Shown piece after piece: positions 32,301 through 45,368 of a stretch of DNA of 64,000 nt. The position numbers were made by a program, and so were the translations under genes. Under the pieces are notes generated by a model. The model made no database searches and was not told the origin of the DNA. It was given only the letters and a program-made list of their open reading frames with translations. The stretch's first letter is position 1, and the number at the start of each line of letters is the position of its first letter. The stretch lies in NCBI GenBank assembly GCA_958450325.1, contig OY288242.1, positions 66,231,562-66,295,561 on the forward strand, written 5' to 3'. This DNA is from Agrostemma githago (Eukaryota > Streptophyta > Magnoliopsida > Caryophyllales > Caryophyllaceae).

Positions 32301-33368
32301 CAATGGTATGACAAATTTGACAAAACTATCAGATCCAATGGTTTCACGGTAAACGATTCTGATGCATGTGTGTATTCTAAACATGATGATTCTGGTTGTG
32401 TGATAGTATGTTTGTATGTGGATGATATGCTCATTTTTGGAACAAACATGCATGTGGTAGAAGCTACTAAAAGTTTTCTAAATTCGCGTTTTGACATGAA
32501 GGACCTAGGGGAGGCGGATGTTATTCTTGGGGTAAAAATAACTAGAACTAAAACAGGATTATGTTTGAGTCAGTCTCACTACACGGAAAAAATTCTCAAA
32601 AAGTTCAATCAATTTGATAGTTTACCCTTGTCCTCACCCTATGACTCTAGTATAGATCTGGCTAAAAACCTCGGGAACAGTGTGGGACAAGAGGAATATG
32701 CCAAGATTATAGGTAGTGTCATGTACCTAATGAACTATACTAGACCCGATATTGCCTACGCAGTAAGCAGACTAAGTAGGTACACTCATAACCCCGGACA
32801 AGACCATTGGACGGCCCTTATTCGTTTGTTGAGATACTTGAGGGGCACTATGGATTGGGGTTTACATTATGAGAGAACACCTGCTGTCCTAGAAGGTTAC
32901 ACTGATGCTAATTGGATAGCCGATTCTCCTGATATTTTATCTACTAGTGGTTATGTGTTTACACTTGCTAGTGGTGCCATTTCATGGAAATCGTCTAAAC
33001 AAACTTGCATCGCCAAATCGACAATGGAATCTGAATTTATTGCTCTAGAATTGGCAGGACAGGAAGCAGAGTGGTTAAGGAGTCTGCTAGCTGACATTCC
33101 ATTGTGGGGGAAGCCGACTCCATCGATCTCCATGCATTATGACAACCAAGCTGCAATTGGAGTAGCTCACAGTCAAACATACAATGGGAAAAGGAGACAC
33201 ATACGCCTAAGGCATGGAATAGTGAGAAATCTGATCAGAGAAAATGTAATCTCAATTGAGTTTGTAAGATCCGAGAGGAACATAGCGGATCCTTTCACCA
33301 AAGGCCTTGGTAGAAAGATGGTGCTGGAGACAGCACGGGAAATGGGCTTAAAGCCCGTAAAGGAGTAA
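29373..33368 (+). CDS. Copia Gag-Pol polyprotein, copy 3 (intact)
   Basis: Uninterrupted 1331-aa frame. Shares Ile578 and Phe815 with copy 2. A private Lys324 (Glu elsewhere) lies 13 residues before the protease Asp. It has Ser1253, as copies 4 to 6, but keeps Tyr1256, as copies 1 and 2, and so is intermediate between left and right units. Catalytic motifs are unchanged. Confidence 0.95.
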   Translation: MVGSPVNAVPSTPPTPVVTSVPATIIHNPFIPDMSRLELFDGKNYRMWSDKMEFFLTQLGVVYTLTKSEAPEKSGRDYETDNVTCRGMLLHYMTSSLYLIYSKFKKATEIWDALKTKYGSDDYGTKKYACSRWLNFKLVDEKPILDQVHEYENLCAEVMAEGMKICEVFQANCLLDKLPVSWENYVRSMKHKQKDFTLLELVSHIKIEEQNRIQTLGKQVEHSSSMANLTESKNHYKGQKRGNKSSNQVHGTRNQNTFKRDGKGDSKGEGKREFKGNCFTCGKPGHSSRFCPDGFSPAGKRNPNKSHVNLTEQDDDIIAAVVSKVNLVSNFSEWVVDTGATRHICSNRDVFTDYSQVPSGECVFMGNSSTVKVLGKGKVILKLTSGKTLELNNVLHVPDIRRNLISGALLNKAGIKLAFESDKLVLTRNGNFVGKGFCNGGLFVLDIEVINKNSSSSVYIAESVSLWHARLGHVNVTSIKNMKKHDLIPDFSDTNFDKCEICVEAKHAKTPFNKCVERSTTLLELIHSDLADFKNTTSRGGKHYYITFVDDYSRYTRVYLLTTKDEAENKFIEFKAEIENQLDLKIKRVRSDRGGEYDGNPLSDYCKTHGIIHERTAPYSPQQNGVAERKNRSLKNMMNAMLLSSGMPTNMWGEAVLYACHVLNRVPHKKTGKTPYELWRGYKPNLKYLKVWGCLAKIGIPTFQRSKIGPKTVDGIFIGHAMNSAAYRFILKDSSGFGAIKESRDAEFFEHIFPMKTNSLAPVVAARLPTPAAVPEEPRRSKRSRTETSFGPDFVTAFLAETSLVDEYVVNVFMFETDPRTYKEAMSSIDSTFWLQAINSEIESIMSNNTWVLTDLPRGCKPLSNKWVFRKKLKPDGSVDKFKARLVVCGNRQTKGLDFFDTYSPVTKVSTIRALIALASIHDLVIHQMDVKTAFLNGDLDEEIYMKQPEGFLAPGQENKVCKLIRSLYGLKQAPKQWYDKFDKTIRSNGFTVNDSDACVYSKHDDSGCVIVCLYVDDMLIFGTNMHVVEATKSFLNSRFDMKDLGEADVILGVKITRTKTGLCLSQSHYTEKILKKFNQFDSLPLSSPYDSSIDLAKNLGNSVGQEEYAKIIGSVMYLMNYTRPDIAYAVSRLSRYTHNPGQDHWTALIRLLRYLRGTMDWGLHYERTPAVLEGYTDANWIADSPDILSTSGYVFTLASGAISWKSSKQTCIAKSTMESEFIALELAGQEAEWLRSLLADIPLWGKPTPSISMHYDNQAAIGVAHSQTYNGKRRHIRLRHGIVRNLIRENVISIEFVRSERNIADPFTKGLGRKMVLETAREMGLKPVKE

Positions 33369-33977
33369 ACTGTGATTGATACCCAACTTAGCTCAGCTAA
33401 GGTCAAATGCGGTCAAACGAAGTCACAGTAAACTCGAGTAATAATGTCACAACCATTTCCCTTTGTAATTGTTTTGAGTGACATATGTTTTATTATTTCT
33501 ACTGTCGTGTGTATTTAAGGTTGAGCTTTGGCTCTTAATAAATTCATAGTCCTAACGGATGGTTTGTGACAGTCAAACCTGATGAATTTACCTATGTGAA
33601 TGTGGGGGATTATTGCTCTAAACCCCAAGAGATCCTTAGGCTTTAGGATCTCTAGAGGCATTCATGAATTACCAGGATTCATTTGGAGAGCACTTGGGAA
33701 GTCCAAGTAAAACACTTACTACATACAGTTAGCGTTCATGATGAGTTCATGGATGGTGCGAATACTAGCCCTGATTTGAGTACGGTAAGTGCACAACTAA
33801 CCTACTACCCACATCATTAGGAGGTTAAAGGCTTCGATCCACCTCTAAATGATGGTTTTAGGTTTTTGTACGCACTGGGTGTCAGTTAAAGTCCACAAGA
33901 CACTGAACATCTAAAAACTAAAACTCCGTTTGCCAATAATTTCTCCAGCTTCTCTTCTTTTGAATCATGTGGGGGAT
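33369..33977 (+). other. 3' untranslated region of copia copy 3
   Basis: Same length and elements as in the other units; non-coding. Confidence 0.7.
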
Positions 33978-34703
33978 TGTTAGAGTTAATGCTTCAAAAG
34001 AAGCTCTTTTAAGTATCATTATTATCCCACATGGATCATTTATGACTACTAAACTATGCTTATATATGACCCTCTTTAATGCTCTACTAGTCGTGTACAA
34101 GAGAGGACTATGTACACCACACACGCGCGCGCGCGCGCGCGCCGAGCCGAGCACGAGCCGGGCCGGGCTCTGGGCTTTGGTAGAGCGCCTGCGGCGCACC
34201 GCTTGCGGGTATTTTTTGGTAGTCGAATTATTTGTTTTTATCCAGAAGCTTCCTTTTTCTCAGTCAGTCTCAGTCAGTCTTTGTTGCCTTTCCAAGACTG
34301 ATTATTGTCATTCCCGAGACTGATTGCTGCAAGTCTCCACTTGCTCTTTATTGCTGTGCATTGAACCAATGCCACTGCTCCACTATATAATGCTCTCTTC
34401 TCTTCAGTTTTGAACACACAAAAAACATACATACACATATTCTCTCGTTCTTCATACTTTCATCTCTGTTCCGGTTAAGTTATTGGCAAGCGTTCTTGGC
34501 TGTATTCAACCGTACTTCACCTACACTGAAGTTACGGTATAGTTGTGGAATCCTGGGAGTTGAGTGCTATTGAGGCCGTGTGTAGCAGACGGGGCATAAA
34601 TCAACTTTAGGACAGTGACGTTTGTCGCGACACAGCTTCTGTTCTTCGTCCAGATAAGATCTATCTCATTTCTTCCCTTAACTCTACTACTACCGTGATA
34701 ACA
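33978..34703 (+). mobile_element. Copia LTR 4 (726 bp, full form)
   Basis: Full form with TATA box; shared by units 3 and 4. Confidence 0.93.
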
Positions 34704-34735
34704 ATCTAAAGTTGATTTATTTTCGTTATAACATC

Positions 34736-37700
34736 ATGGTTGGTAGTCCGGTTAATGCTGTTCCCTCTACTCCTCCTACTCCTGTAGTCACTTCTGTTCC
34801 TGCTACTATTATTCATAACCCTTTTATACCCGACATGTCCAGATTAGAACTTTTTGATGGAAAAAATTACCGTATGTGGTCGGATAAAATTGAATTTTTC
34901 CTAACTCAATTGGGGGTCGTTTATACACTTACTAAATCTGAGGCTCCAGAAAAATCGGGTAGAGATTATGAAACGGATAATGTTACTTGTAGGGGAATGT
35001 TATTGCATTATATGACTTCTTCTTTGTACTTGATTTACAGTAAGTTTAAGAAGGCTACTGAAATTTGGGATGCTCTCAAAACCAAGTATGGTTCTGATGA
35101 TTATGGAACGAAAAAGTATGCTTGCAGTCGTTGGTTAAATTTCAAGCTAGTCGATGAGAAACCCATCTTAGATCAAGTCCATGAGTACGAAAATCTGTAT
35201 GCAGAGGTAATGGCAGAAGGTATGAAAATTTGTGAGGTTTTTCAGGCTAATTGTCTTTTAGATAAACTTCCGGTTTCTTGGGAAAATTATGTTCATAGTA
35301 TGAAACACAAACAAAAAGATTTTACCCTTTTAGAACTAGTGTCCCATATAAAGATTGAGGAACAAAATCGTATACAGACTTTGGGAAAACAAGTCGAACA
35401 CTCTTCTTCCATGGCTAACCTGACCGAGTCTAAGAACCATTACAAGGGGCAAAAACGGGGTAACAAATCTTCTAATCAAGTTCATGGGACTAGAAACCAG
35501 AATACCTTCAAACGGGATGGCAAAGGGGATTCTAAAGGTGAAGGTAAACGGGAATTTAAGGGAAATTGTTTTACATGTGGTAAACCGGGTCATTCTTCTT
35601 GATTTTGTCCCGATGGCTTTTCTCCCGCTGGTAAACGAAACCCCAATAAATCTCACGTTAATCTTACTGAACAAGATGACGATATCATTGCTGCTGTTGT
35701 ATCAGAAGTTAATTTAGTAAGCAATTTTTCCGAATGGGTTGTTGACACCGGCGCTACAAGGCACATCTGCTCTAATCGGGATGTCTTCACGGATTACTCT
35801 CAAGTACCAAGTGGGGAATGCGTATTTATGGGAAATTCTAGCACCGTGAAGGTACTTGGTAAAGGGAAAGTCATTTTGAAGCTCACTTCTGGTAAGACTC
35901 TTGAACTTAATAACGTGCTACATGTTCCTGACATACGAAGAAATCTTATCTCTGGAGCTTTATTAAACAAAGCAGGTATCAAATTAGCTTTCGAATCTGA
36001 TAAACTTGTGCTTACTAGAAATGGAAATTTTGTTGGCAAAGGCTTTTGTAATGGTGGACTATTTGTATTAGACATAGAAGTTATTAATAAGAATTCATCC
36101 TCTTCCGTTTATATTGCTGAGTCTGTCTCTTTATGGCATGCTAGACTAGGACATGTTAATGTGACCTCAATTAAAAACATGAAAAAGCATGACCTGATTC
36201 CTGACTTTAGCGACACAAATTTTGATAAGTGTGAAATATGTGTCGAAGCTAAGCATGCTAAAACACCCTTTAATAAATGTGTGGAACGTTCTACTACGCT
36301 TCTTGAGCTAATTCACTCAGACTTAGCTGACTTTAAGAACACCACAAGTAGGGGTGGGAAACATTACTATATCACTTTTGTGGATGATTATTCTCGCTAC
36401 ACTAGGGTCTATTTATTAACAACCAAAGATGAGGCTGAAAACAAGTTCATAGAGTTTAAGGCTGAGGTTGAAAATCAATTAGACCTTAAAATAAAACGTG
36501 TAAGATCTGACCGGGGAGGTGAATACGATGGTAATCCACTTAGTGACTATTGTAAGACCCATGGTATTATACATGAAAGGACCGCCCCCTATTCACCCCA
36601 ACAAAACGGTGTTGCCGAACGCAAAAACCGATCACTAAAGAATATGATGAATGCAATGTTGTTAAGTTCTGGAATGCCAACTAATATGTGGGGTGAAGCA
36701 GTCCTTTATGCATGTCATGTTCTGAATCACGTACCTCATAAGAAAACAGGTAAGACTCCTTATGAGCTATGGAGAGGATACAAGCCCAATCTCAAATACC
36801 TCAAAGTGTGGGGGTGCCTGGCGAAGATCGGGATTCCAACGTTTCAAAGGAGCAAAATTGGACCGAAAACCGTAGACGGAATTTTCATCGGGCATGCCAT
36901 GAATAGTGCAGCTTACCGCTTCATTCTTAAAGATTCGTCCGGTTTCGGGGCCATAAAAGAATCTAGAGATGCAGAATTTTTTGAGCATATTTTTCCTATG
37001 AAAACTAACTCTTTGGCTCCTGTTGTTGCAGCGCGTCTCCCTACTCCTGCGGCGGTTCCTGAGGAACCTCGAAGGAGCAAACGATCCAGGACCGAAACTA
37101 GCTTTGGTCCAGATTTCGTGACCGCTTTCCTTGCCGAAACGAGTTTAGTTAATGAGTATGTTGTAAATGTTTTTATGTTCGAAACAGATCCTAGAACTTA
37201 TAAAGAGGCTATGAGCTCCATTGATTCCACTTTTTGGCTTCAAGCCATTAATAGTGAAATAGAGTCTATTATGAGTAATAACACTTGGGTGTTAACAGAT
37301 TTACCTAGGGGTTGTAAACCCCTAAGTAATAAGTGGGTGTTTAGAAAGAAACTCAAACCCGATGGCTCAGTTGATAAATTTAAGGCCAGACTTGTTGTAT
37401 GTGGTAATCGTCAAACGAAAGGTTTGGATTTCTTTGATACTTACTCACCTGTTACTAAAGTGTCTACTATTAGAGCTCTAATTGCACTTGCATCTATACA
37501 TGATTTAGTTATTCATCAGATGGATGTAAAGACTGCATTTTTAAATGGCGATCTTGATGAAGAGATCTACATGAAACAACCAGAAGGTTTTTTGGCTCCT
37601 GGACAAGAGAACAAGGTATGCAAGCTCATCAGGTCCTTGTACGGCCTGAAACAGGCACCAAAACAATGGTATGACAAATTTGACAAAACTATCAGATCCA

Positions 37701-38731
37701 ATGGTTTCACGGTAAACGATTCTGATGCATGTGTGTATTCTAAACATGATGATTCTGGTTGTGTGATAGTATGTTTGTATGTGGATGATATGCTCATTTT
37801 TGGAACAAACATGCATGTGGTAGAAGCTACTAAAAGTTTTCTAAATTCGCGTTTTGACATGAAGGACCTAGGGGAGGCGGATGTTATTCTTGGGGTAAAA
37901 ATAACTAGAACTAAAACAGGATTATGTTTGAGTCAGTCTCACTACACGGAAAAAATTCTCAAAAAGTTCAATCAATTTGATAGTTTACCCTTGTCCTCAC
38001 CCTATGACTCTAGTATAGATCTGGCTAAAAACCTCGGGAACAGTGTGGGACAAGAGGAATATGCCAAGATTATAGGTAGTGTCATGTACCTAATGAACTA
38101 TACTAGACCCGATATTGCCTACGCAGTAAGCAGACTAAGTAGGTACACTCATAACCCCGGACAAGACCATTGGACGGCCCTTATTCGTTTGTTGAGATAC
38201 TTGAGGGGCACTATGGATTGGGGTTTACATTATGAGAGAACACCTGCTGTCCTAGAAGGTTACACTGATGCTAATTGGATAGCCGATTCTCCTGATATTT
38301 TATCTACTAGTGGTTATGTGTTTACACTTGCTAGTGGTGCCATTTCATGGAAATCGTCTAAACAAACTTGCATCGCCAAATCGACAATGGAATCTGAATT
38401 TATTGCTCTAGAATTGGCAGGACAGGAAGCAGAGTGGTTAAGGAGTCTGCTAGCTGACATTCCATTGTGGGGGAAGCCGACTCCATCGATCTCCATGCAT
38501 TGTGACAACCAAGCTGCAATTGGGGTAGCTCACAGTCAAACATACAATGGGAAAAGGAGACACATACGCCTAAGGCATGGAATAGTGAGAAATCTGATCA
38601 GAGAAAATGTAATCTCAATTGAGTTTGTAAGATCCGAGAGGAACATAGCGGATCCTTTCACCAAAGGCCTTGGTAGAAAGATGGTGCTGGAGACAGCACG
38701 GGAAATGGGCTTAAAGCCCGTAAAGGAGTAA
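34736..38731 (+). pseudogene. Copia Gag-Pol, copy 4 (nonsense codon in the zinc knuckle)
   Basis: An AGA-to-TGA change at 35600-35602 (residue 289) stops translation inside the CCHC knuckle, just before its last Cys. The product would be a 288-aa Gag without a complete knuckle. The rest is open to the normal end; an internal ATG at 35828 starts a 967-aa frame lacking protease. Other changes are Ile52, Tyr155 (private), His187, His665 (private) and Asn806 (private). Ile52, His187 and the stop are shared with copy 5. This is the most diverged unit, and it cannot make Pol unless the stop is read through. Confidence 0.93.
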
Positions 38732-39340
38732 ACTGTGATTGATACCCAACTTAGCTCAGCTAAGGTCAAATGCGGTCAAACGAAGTCACAGTAAACTCGA
38801 GTAATAATGTCACAACCATTTCCCTTTGTAATTGTTTTGAGTGACATATGTTTTATTATTTCTACTGTCGTGTGTATTTAAGGTTGAGCTTTGGCTCTTA
38901 ATAAATTCATAGTCCTAACGGATGGTTTGTGACAGTCAAACCTGATGAATTTACCTATGTGAATGTGGGGGATTATTGCTCTAAACCCCAAGAGATCCTT
39001 AGGCTTTAGGATCTCTAGAGGCATTCATGAATTACCAGGATTCATTTGGAGAGCACTTGGGAAGTCCAAGTAAAACACTTACTACATACAGTTAGCGTTC
39101 ATGATGAGTTCATGGATGGTGCGAATACTAGCCCTGATTTGAGTACGGTAAGTGCACAACTAACCTACTACCCACATCATTAGGAGGTTAAAGGCTTCGA
39201 TCCACCTCTAAATGATGGTTTTAGGTTTTTGTACGCACTGGGTGTCAGTTAAAGTCCACAAGACACTGAACATCTAAAAACTAAAACTCCGTTTGCCAAT
39301 AATTTCTCCAGCTTCTCTTCTTTTGAATCATGTGGGGGAT
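38732..39340 (+). other. 3' untranslated region of copia copy 4
   Basis: Same length and elements as in the other units; non-coding. Confidence 0.7.
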
Positions 39341-39975
39341 TGTTAGAGTTAATGCTTCAAAAGAAGCTCTTTTAAGTATCATTATTATCCCACATGGATC
39401 ATTTATGACTACTAAACTATGCTTATATATGACCCTCTTTAATGCTCTACTAGTCGTGTACAAGAGAGGACTATGTACACCACACACGCGCGCGCGCGCG
39501 CGCGCCGAGCCGAGCACGAGCTTCCTTTTTCTCAGTCAGTCTCAGTCAGTCTTTGTTGCCTTTCCAAGACTGATTATTGTCATTCCCGAGACTGATTGCT
39601 GCAAGTCTCCACTTGCTCTTTATTGCTGTGCATTGAACCAATGCCACTGCTCCACTATATAATGCTCTCTTCTCTTCAGTTTTGAACACACAAAAAACAT
39701 ACATACACATATTCTCTCGTTCTTCATACTTTCATCTCTGTTCCGGTTAAGTTATTGGCAAGCGTTCTTGGCTGTATTCAACCGTACTTCACCTACACTG
39801 AAGTTACGGTATAGTTGTGGAATCCTGGGAGTTGAGTGCTATTGAGGCCGTGTGTAGCAGACGGGGCATAAATCAACTTTAGGACAGTGACGTTTGTCGC
39901 GACACAGCTTCTGTTCTTCGTCCAGATAAGATCTATCTCATTTCTTCCCTTAACTCTACTACTACCGTGATAACA
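39341..39975 (+). mobile_element. Copia LTR 5 (635 bp, 91-bp deletion)
   Basis: Lacks 91 bp directly after CCGAGCACGAG, including the GC-rich block and the part up to CTTCCTTTTTCTC. The TATA box is kept. The same breakpoints occur in LTR 7. Confidence 0.93.
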
Positions 39976-40007
39976 ATCTAAAGTTGATTTATTTTCGTTA
40001 TAACATC

Positions 40008-43000
40008 ATGGTTGGTAGTCCGGTTAATGCTGTTCCCTCTACTCCTCCTACTCCTGTAGTCACTTCTGTTCCTGCTACTATTATTCATAACCCTTTTATA
40101 CCCGACATGTCCAGATTAGAACTTTTTGATGGAAAAAATTACCGTATGTGGTCGGATAAAATTGAATTTTTCCTAACTCAATTGGGGGTCGTTTATACAC
40201 TTACTAAATCTGAGGCTCCAGAAAAATCGGGTAGAGATTATGAAACGGATAATGTTACTTGTAGGGGAATGTTATTGCATTATATGACTTCTTCTTTGTA
40301 CTTGATTTACAGTAAGTTTAAGAAGGCTACTGAAATTTGGGATGCTCTCAAAACCAAGTATGGTTCTGATGATTATGGAACGAAAAAGTATGCTTGCAGT
40401 CGTTGGTTAAATTTCAAGCTAGTCGATGAGAAACCCATCTTAGATCAAGTCCATGAGTACGAAAATCTGTGTGCAGAGGTAATGGCAGAAGGTATGAAAA
40501 TTTGTGAGGTTTTTCAGGCTAATTGTCTTTTAGATAAACTTCCGGTTTCTTGGGAAAATTATGTTCATAGTATGAAACACAAACAAAAAGATTTTACCCT
40601 TTTAGAACTAGTGTCCCATATAAAGATTGAGGAACAAAATCGTATACAGACTTTGGGAAAACAAGTCGAACACTCTTCTTCCATGGCTAACCTGACCGAG
40701 TCTAAGAACCATTACAAGGGGCAAAAACGGGGTAACAAATCTTCTAATCAAGTTCATGGGACTAGAAACCAGAATACCTTCAAACGGGATGGCAAAGGGG
40801 ATTCTAAAGGTGAAGGTAAACGGGAATTTAAGGGAAATTGTTTTACATGTGGTAAACCGGGTCATTCTTCTTGATTTTGTCCCGATGGCTTTTCTCCCGC
40901 TGGTAAACGAAACCCCAATAAATCTCACGTTAATCTTACTGAACAAGATGACGATATCATTGCTGCTGTTGTATCAGAAGTTAATTTAGTAAGCAATTTT
41001 TCCGAATGGGTTGTTGACACCGGCGCTACAAGGCACATCTGCTCTAATCGGGATGTCTTCACGGATTACTCTCAAGTACCAAGTGGGGAATGCGTATTTA
41101 TGGGAAATTCTAGCACCGTGAAGGTACTTGGTAAAGGGAAAGTCATTTTGAAGCTCACTTCTGGTAAGACTCTTGAACTTAATAACGTGCTACATGTTCC
41201 TGACATACGAAGAAATCTTATCTCTGGAGCTTTATTAAACAAAGCAGGTATCAAATTAGCTTTCGAATCTGATAAACTTGTGCTTACTAGAAATGGAAAT
41301 TTTGTTGGCAAAGGCTTTTGTAATGGTGGACTATTTGTATTAGACATAGAAGTTATTAATAAGAATTCATCCTCTTCCGTTTATATTGCTGAGTCTGTCT
41401 CTTTATGGCATGCTAGACTAGGACATGTTAATGTGACCTCGATTAAAAACATGAAAAAGCATGACCTGATTCCTGACTTTAGCGACACAAATTTTGATAA
41501 GTGTGAAATATGTGTCGAAGCTAAGCATGCTAAAACACCCTTTAATAAATGTGTGGAACGTTCTACTACGCTTCTTGAGCTAATTCACTCAGACTTAGCT
41601 GACTTTAAGAACACCACAAGTAGGGGTGGGAAACATTACTATATCACTTTTGTGGATGATTATTCTCGCTACACTAGGGTCTATTTATTAACAACCAAAG
41701 ATGAGGCTGAAAACAAGTTCATAGAGTTTAAGGCTGAGGTTGAAAATCAATTAGACCTTAAAATAAAACGTGTAAGATCTGACCGGGGAGGTGAATACGA
41801 TGGTAATCCACTTAGTGACTATTGTAAGACCCATGGTATTATACATGAAAGGACCGCCCCCTATTCACCCCAACAAAACGGTGTTGCCGAACGCAAAAAC
41901 CGATCACTAAAGAATATGATGAATGCAATGTTGTTAAGTTCTGGAATGCCAACTAATATGTGGGGTGAAGCAGTCCTTTATGCATGTCATGTTCTGAATC
42001 GCGTACCTCATAAGAAAACAGGTAAGACTCCTTATGAGCTATGGAGAGGATACAAGCCCAATCTCAAATACCTCAAAGTGTGGGGGTGCCTGGCGAAGAT
42101 CGGGATTCCAACGTTTCAAAGGAGCAAAATTGGACCGAAAACCGTAGACGGAATTTTCATCGGGCATGCCATGAATAGTGCAGCTTACCGCTTCATTCTT
42201 AAAGATTCGTCCGGTTTCGGGGCCATAAAAGAATCTAGAGATGCAGAATTTTTTGAGCATATTTTTCCTATGAAAACTAACTCTTTGGCTCCTGTTGTTG
42301 CAGCGCGTCTCCCTACTCCTGCGGCGGTTCCTGAGGAACCTCGAAGGAGCAAACGATCCAGGACCGAAACTAGCTTTGGTCCAGATTTCGTGACCGCTTT
42401 CCTTGCCGAAACGAGTTTAGTTGATGAGTATGTTGTAAATGTTTTTATGCTCGAAACAGATCCTAGAACTTATAAAGAGGCTATGAGCTCCATTGATTCC
42501 ACTTTTTGGCTTCAAGCCATTAATAGTGAAATAGAGTCTATTATGAGTAATAACACTTGGGTGTTAACAGATTTACCTAGGGGTTGTAAACCCCTAAGTA
42601 ATAAGTGGGTGTTTAGAAAGAAACTCAAACCCGATGGCTCAGTTGATAAATTTAAGGCCAGACTTGTTGTATGTGGTAATCGTCAAACGAAAGGTTTGGA
42701 TTTCTTTGATACTTACTCACCTGTTACTAAAGTGTCTACTATTAGAGCTCTAATTGCACTTGCATCTATACATGATTTAGTTATTCATCAGATGGATGTA
42801 AAGACTGCATTTTTAAATGGCGATCTTGATGAAGAGATCTACATGAAACAACCAGAAGGTTTTTTGGCTCCTGGACAAGAGAACAAGGTATGCAAGCTCA
42901 TCAGGTCCTTGTACGGCCTGAAACAGGCACCAAAACAATGGTATGACAAATTTGACAAAACTATCAGATCCAATGGTTTCACGGTAAACGATTCTGATGC

Positions 43001-44003
43001 ATGTGTGTATTCTAAACATGATGATTCTGGTTGTGTGATAGTATGTTTGTATGTGGATGATATGCTCATTTTTGGAACAAACATGCATGTGGTAGAAGCT
43101 ACTAAAAGTTTTCTAAATTCGCGTTTTGACATGAAGGACCTAGGGGAGGCGGATGTTATTCTTGGGGTAAAAATAACTAGAACTAAAACAGGATTATGTT
43201 TGAGTCAGTCTCACTACACGGAAAAAATTCTCAAAAAGTTCAATCAATTTGATAGTTTACCCTTGTCCTCACCCTATGACTCTAGTATAGATCTGGCTAA
43301 AAACCTCGGGAACAGTGTGGGACAAGAGGAATATGCCAAGATTATAGGTAGTGTCATGTACCTAATGAACTATACTAGACCCGATATTGCCTACGCAGTA
43401 AGCAGACTAAGTAGGTACACTCATAACCCCGGACAAGACCATTGGACGGCCCTTATTCGTTTGTTGAGATACTTGAGGGGCACTATGGATTGGGGTTTAC
43501 ATTATGAGAGAACACCTGCTGTCCTAGAAGGTTACACTGATGCTAATTGGATAGCCGATTCTCCTGATATTTTATCTACTAGTGGTTATGTGTTTACACT
43601 TGCTAGTGGTGCCATTTCATGGAAATCGTCTAAACAAACTTGCATCGCCAAATCGACAATGGAATCTGAATTTATTGCTCTAGAATTGGCAGGACAGGAA
43701 GCAGAGTGGTTAAGGAGTCTGCTAGCTGACATTCCATTGTGGGGGAAGCCGACTCCATCGATCTCCATGCATTGTGACAACCAAGCTGCAATTGGGGTAG
43801 CTCACAGTCAAACATACAATGGGAAAAGGAGACACATACGCCTAAGGCATGGAATAGTGAGAAATCTGATCAGAGAAAATGTAATCTCAATTGAGTTTGT
43901 AAGATCCGAGAGGAACATAGCGGATCCTTTCACCAAAGGCCTTGGTAGAAAGATGGTGCTGGAGACAGCACGGGAAATGGGCTTAAAGCCCGTAAAGGAG
44001 TAA
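40008..44003 (+). pseudogene. Copia Gag-Pol, copy 5 (same nonsense codon as copy 4)
   Basis: TGA at 40872-40874 replaces Arg289, as in copy 4, with Ile52 and His187 also shared. Downstream it differs from copy 4 and agrees with copy 6: Leu815, Asp806, Arg665. Its 5' third thus follows copy 4 and its 3' part follows copy 6, a mosaic expected from recombination or conversion between neighbours. A truncated Gag of 288 aa is the only long product from the normal start. Confidence 0.93.
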
Positions 44004-44612
44004 ACTGTGATTGATACCCAACTTAGCTCAGCTAAGGTCAAATGCGGTCAAACGAAGTCACAGTAAACTCGAGTAATAATGTCACAACCATTTCCCTTTG
44101 TAATTGTTTTGAGTGACATATGTTTTATTATTTCTACTGTCGTGTGTATTTAAGGTTGAGCTTTGGCTCTTAATAAATTCATAGTCCTAACGGATGGTTT
44201 GTGACAGTCAAACCTGATGAATTTACCTATGTGAATGTGGGGGATTATTGCTCTAAACCCCAAGAGATCCTTAGGCTTTAGGATCTCTAGAGGCATTCAT
44301 GAATTACCAGGATTCATTTGGAGAGCACTTGGGAAGTCCAAGTAAAACACTTACTACATACAGTTAGCGTTCATGATGAGTTCATGGATGGTGCGAATAC
44401 TAGCCCTGATTTGAGTACGGTAAGTGCACAACTAACCTACTACCCACATCATTAGGAGGTTAAAGGCTTCGATCCACCTCTAAATGATGGTTTTAGGTTT
44501 TTGTACGCACTGGGTGTCAGTTAAAGTCCACAAGACACTGAACATCTAAAAACTAAAACTCCGTTTGCCAATAATTTCTCCAGCTTCTCTTCTTTTGAAT
44601 CATGTGGGGGAT
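44004..44612 (+). other. 3' untranslated region of copia copy 5
   Basis: Same length and elements as in the other units; non-coding. Confidence 0.7.
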
Positions 44613-45336
44613 TGTTAGAGTTAATGCTTCAAAAGAAGCTCTTTTAAGTATCATTATTATCCCACATGGATCATTTATGACTACTAAACTATGCTTATAT
44701 ATGACCCTCTTTAATGCTCTACTAGTCGTGTACAAGAGAGGACTATGTACACCACACACGCGCGCGCGCGCGCGCCGAGCCGAGCACGAGCCGGGCCGGG
44801 CTCTGGGCTTTGGTAGAGCGCCTGCGGCGCACCGCTTGCGGGTATTTTTTGGTAGTCGAATTATTTGTTTTTATCCAGAAGCTTCCTTTTTCTCAGTCAG
44901 TCTCAGTCAGTCTTTGTTGCCTTTCCAAGACTGATTATTGTCATTCCCGAGACTGATTGCTGCAAGTCTCCACTTGCTCTTTATTGCTGTGCATTGAACC
45001 AATGCCACTGCTCCACTATATAATGCTCTCTTCTCTTCAGTTTTGAACACACAAAAAACATACATACACATATTCTCTCGTTCTTCATACTTTCATCTCT
45101 GTTCCGGTTAAGTTATTGGCAAGCGTTCTTGGCTGTATTCAACCGTACTTCACCTACACTGAAGTTACGGTATAGTTGTGGAATCCTGGGAGTTGAGTGC
45201 TATTGAGGCCGTGTGTAGCAGACGGGGCATAAATCAACTTTAGGACAGTGACGTTTGTCGCGACACAGCTTCTGTTCTTCGTCCAGATAAGATCTATCTC
45301 ATTTCTTCCCTTAACTCTACTACTACCGTGATAACA
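44613..45336 (+). mobile_element. Copia LTR 6 (724 bp)
   Basis: Full form except that the CG dinucleotide tract is 2 bp shorter, a state shared with LTR 7. TATA box kept. Confidence 0.93.
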
Positions 45337-45368
45337 ATCTAAAGTTGATTTATTTTCGTTATAACATC

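Noticed and set aside
35828..38731. 967-aa frame in copy 4 (and 41100-44003 in copy 5) as a separate gene
   Set aside because: It is the downstream part of the polyprotein after the TGA; the internal ATG has no promoter and the frame lacks the protease motif.
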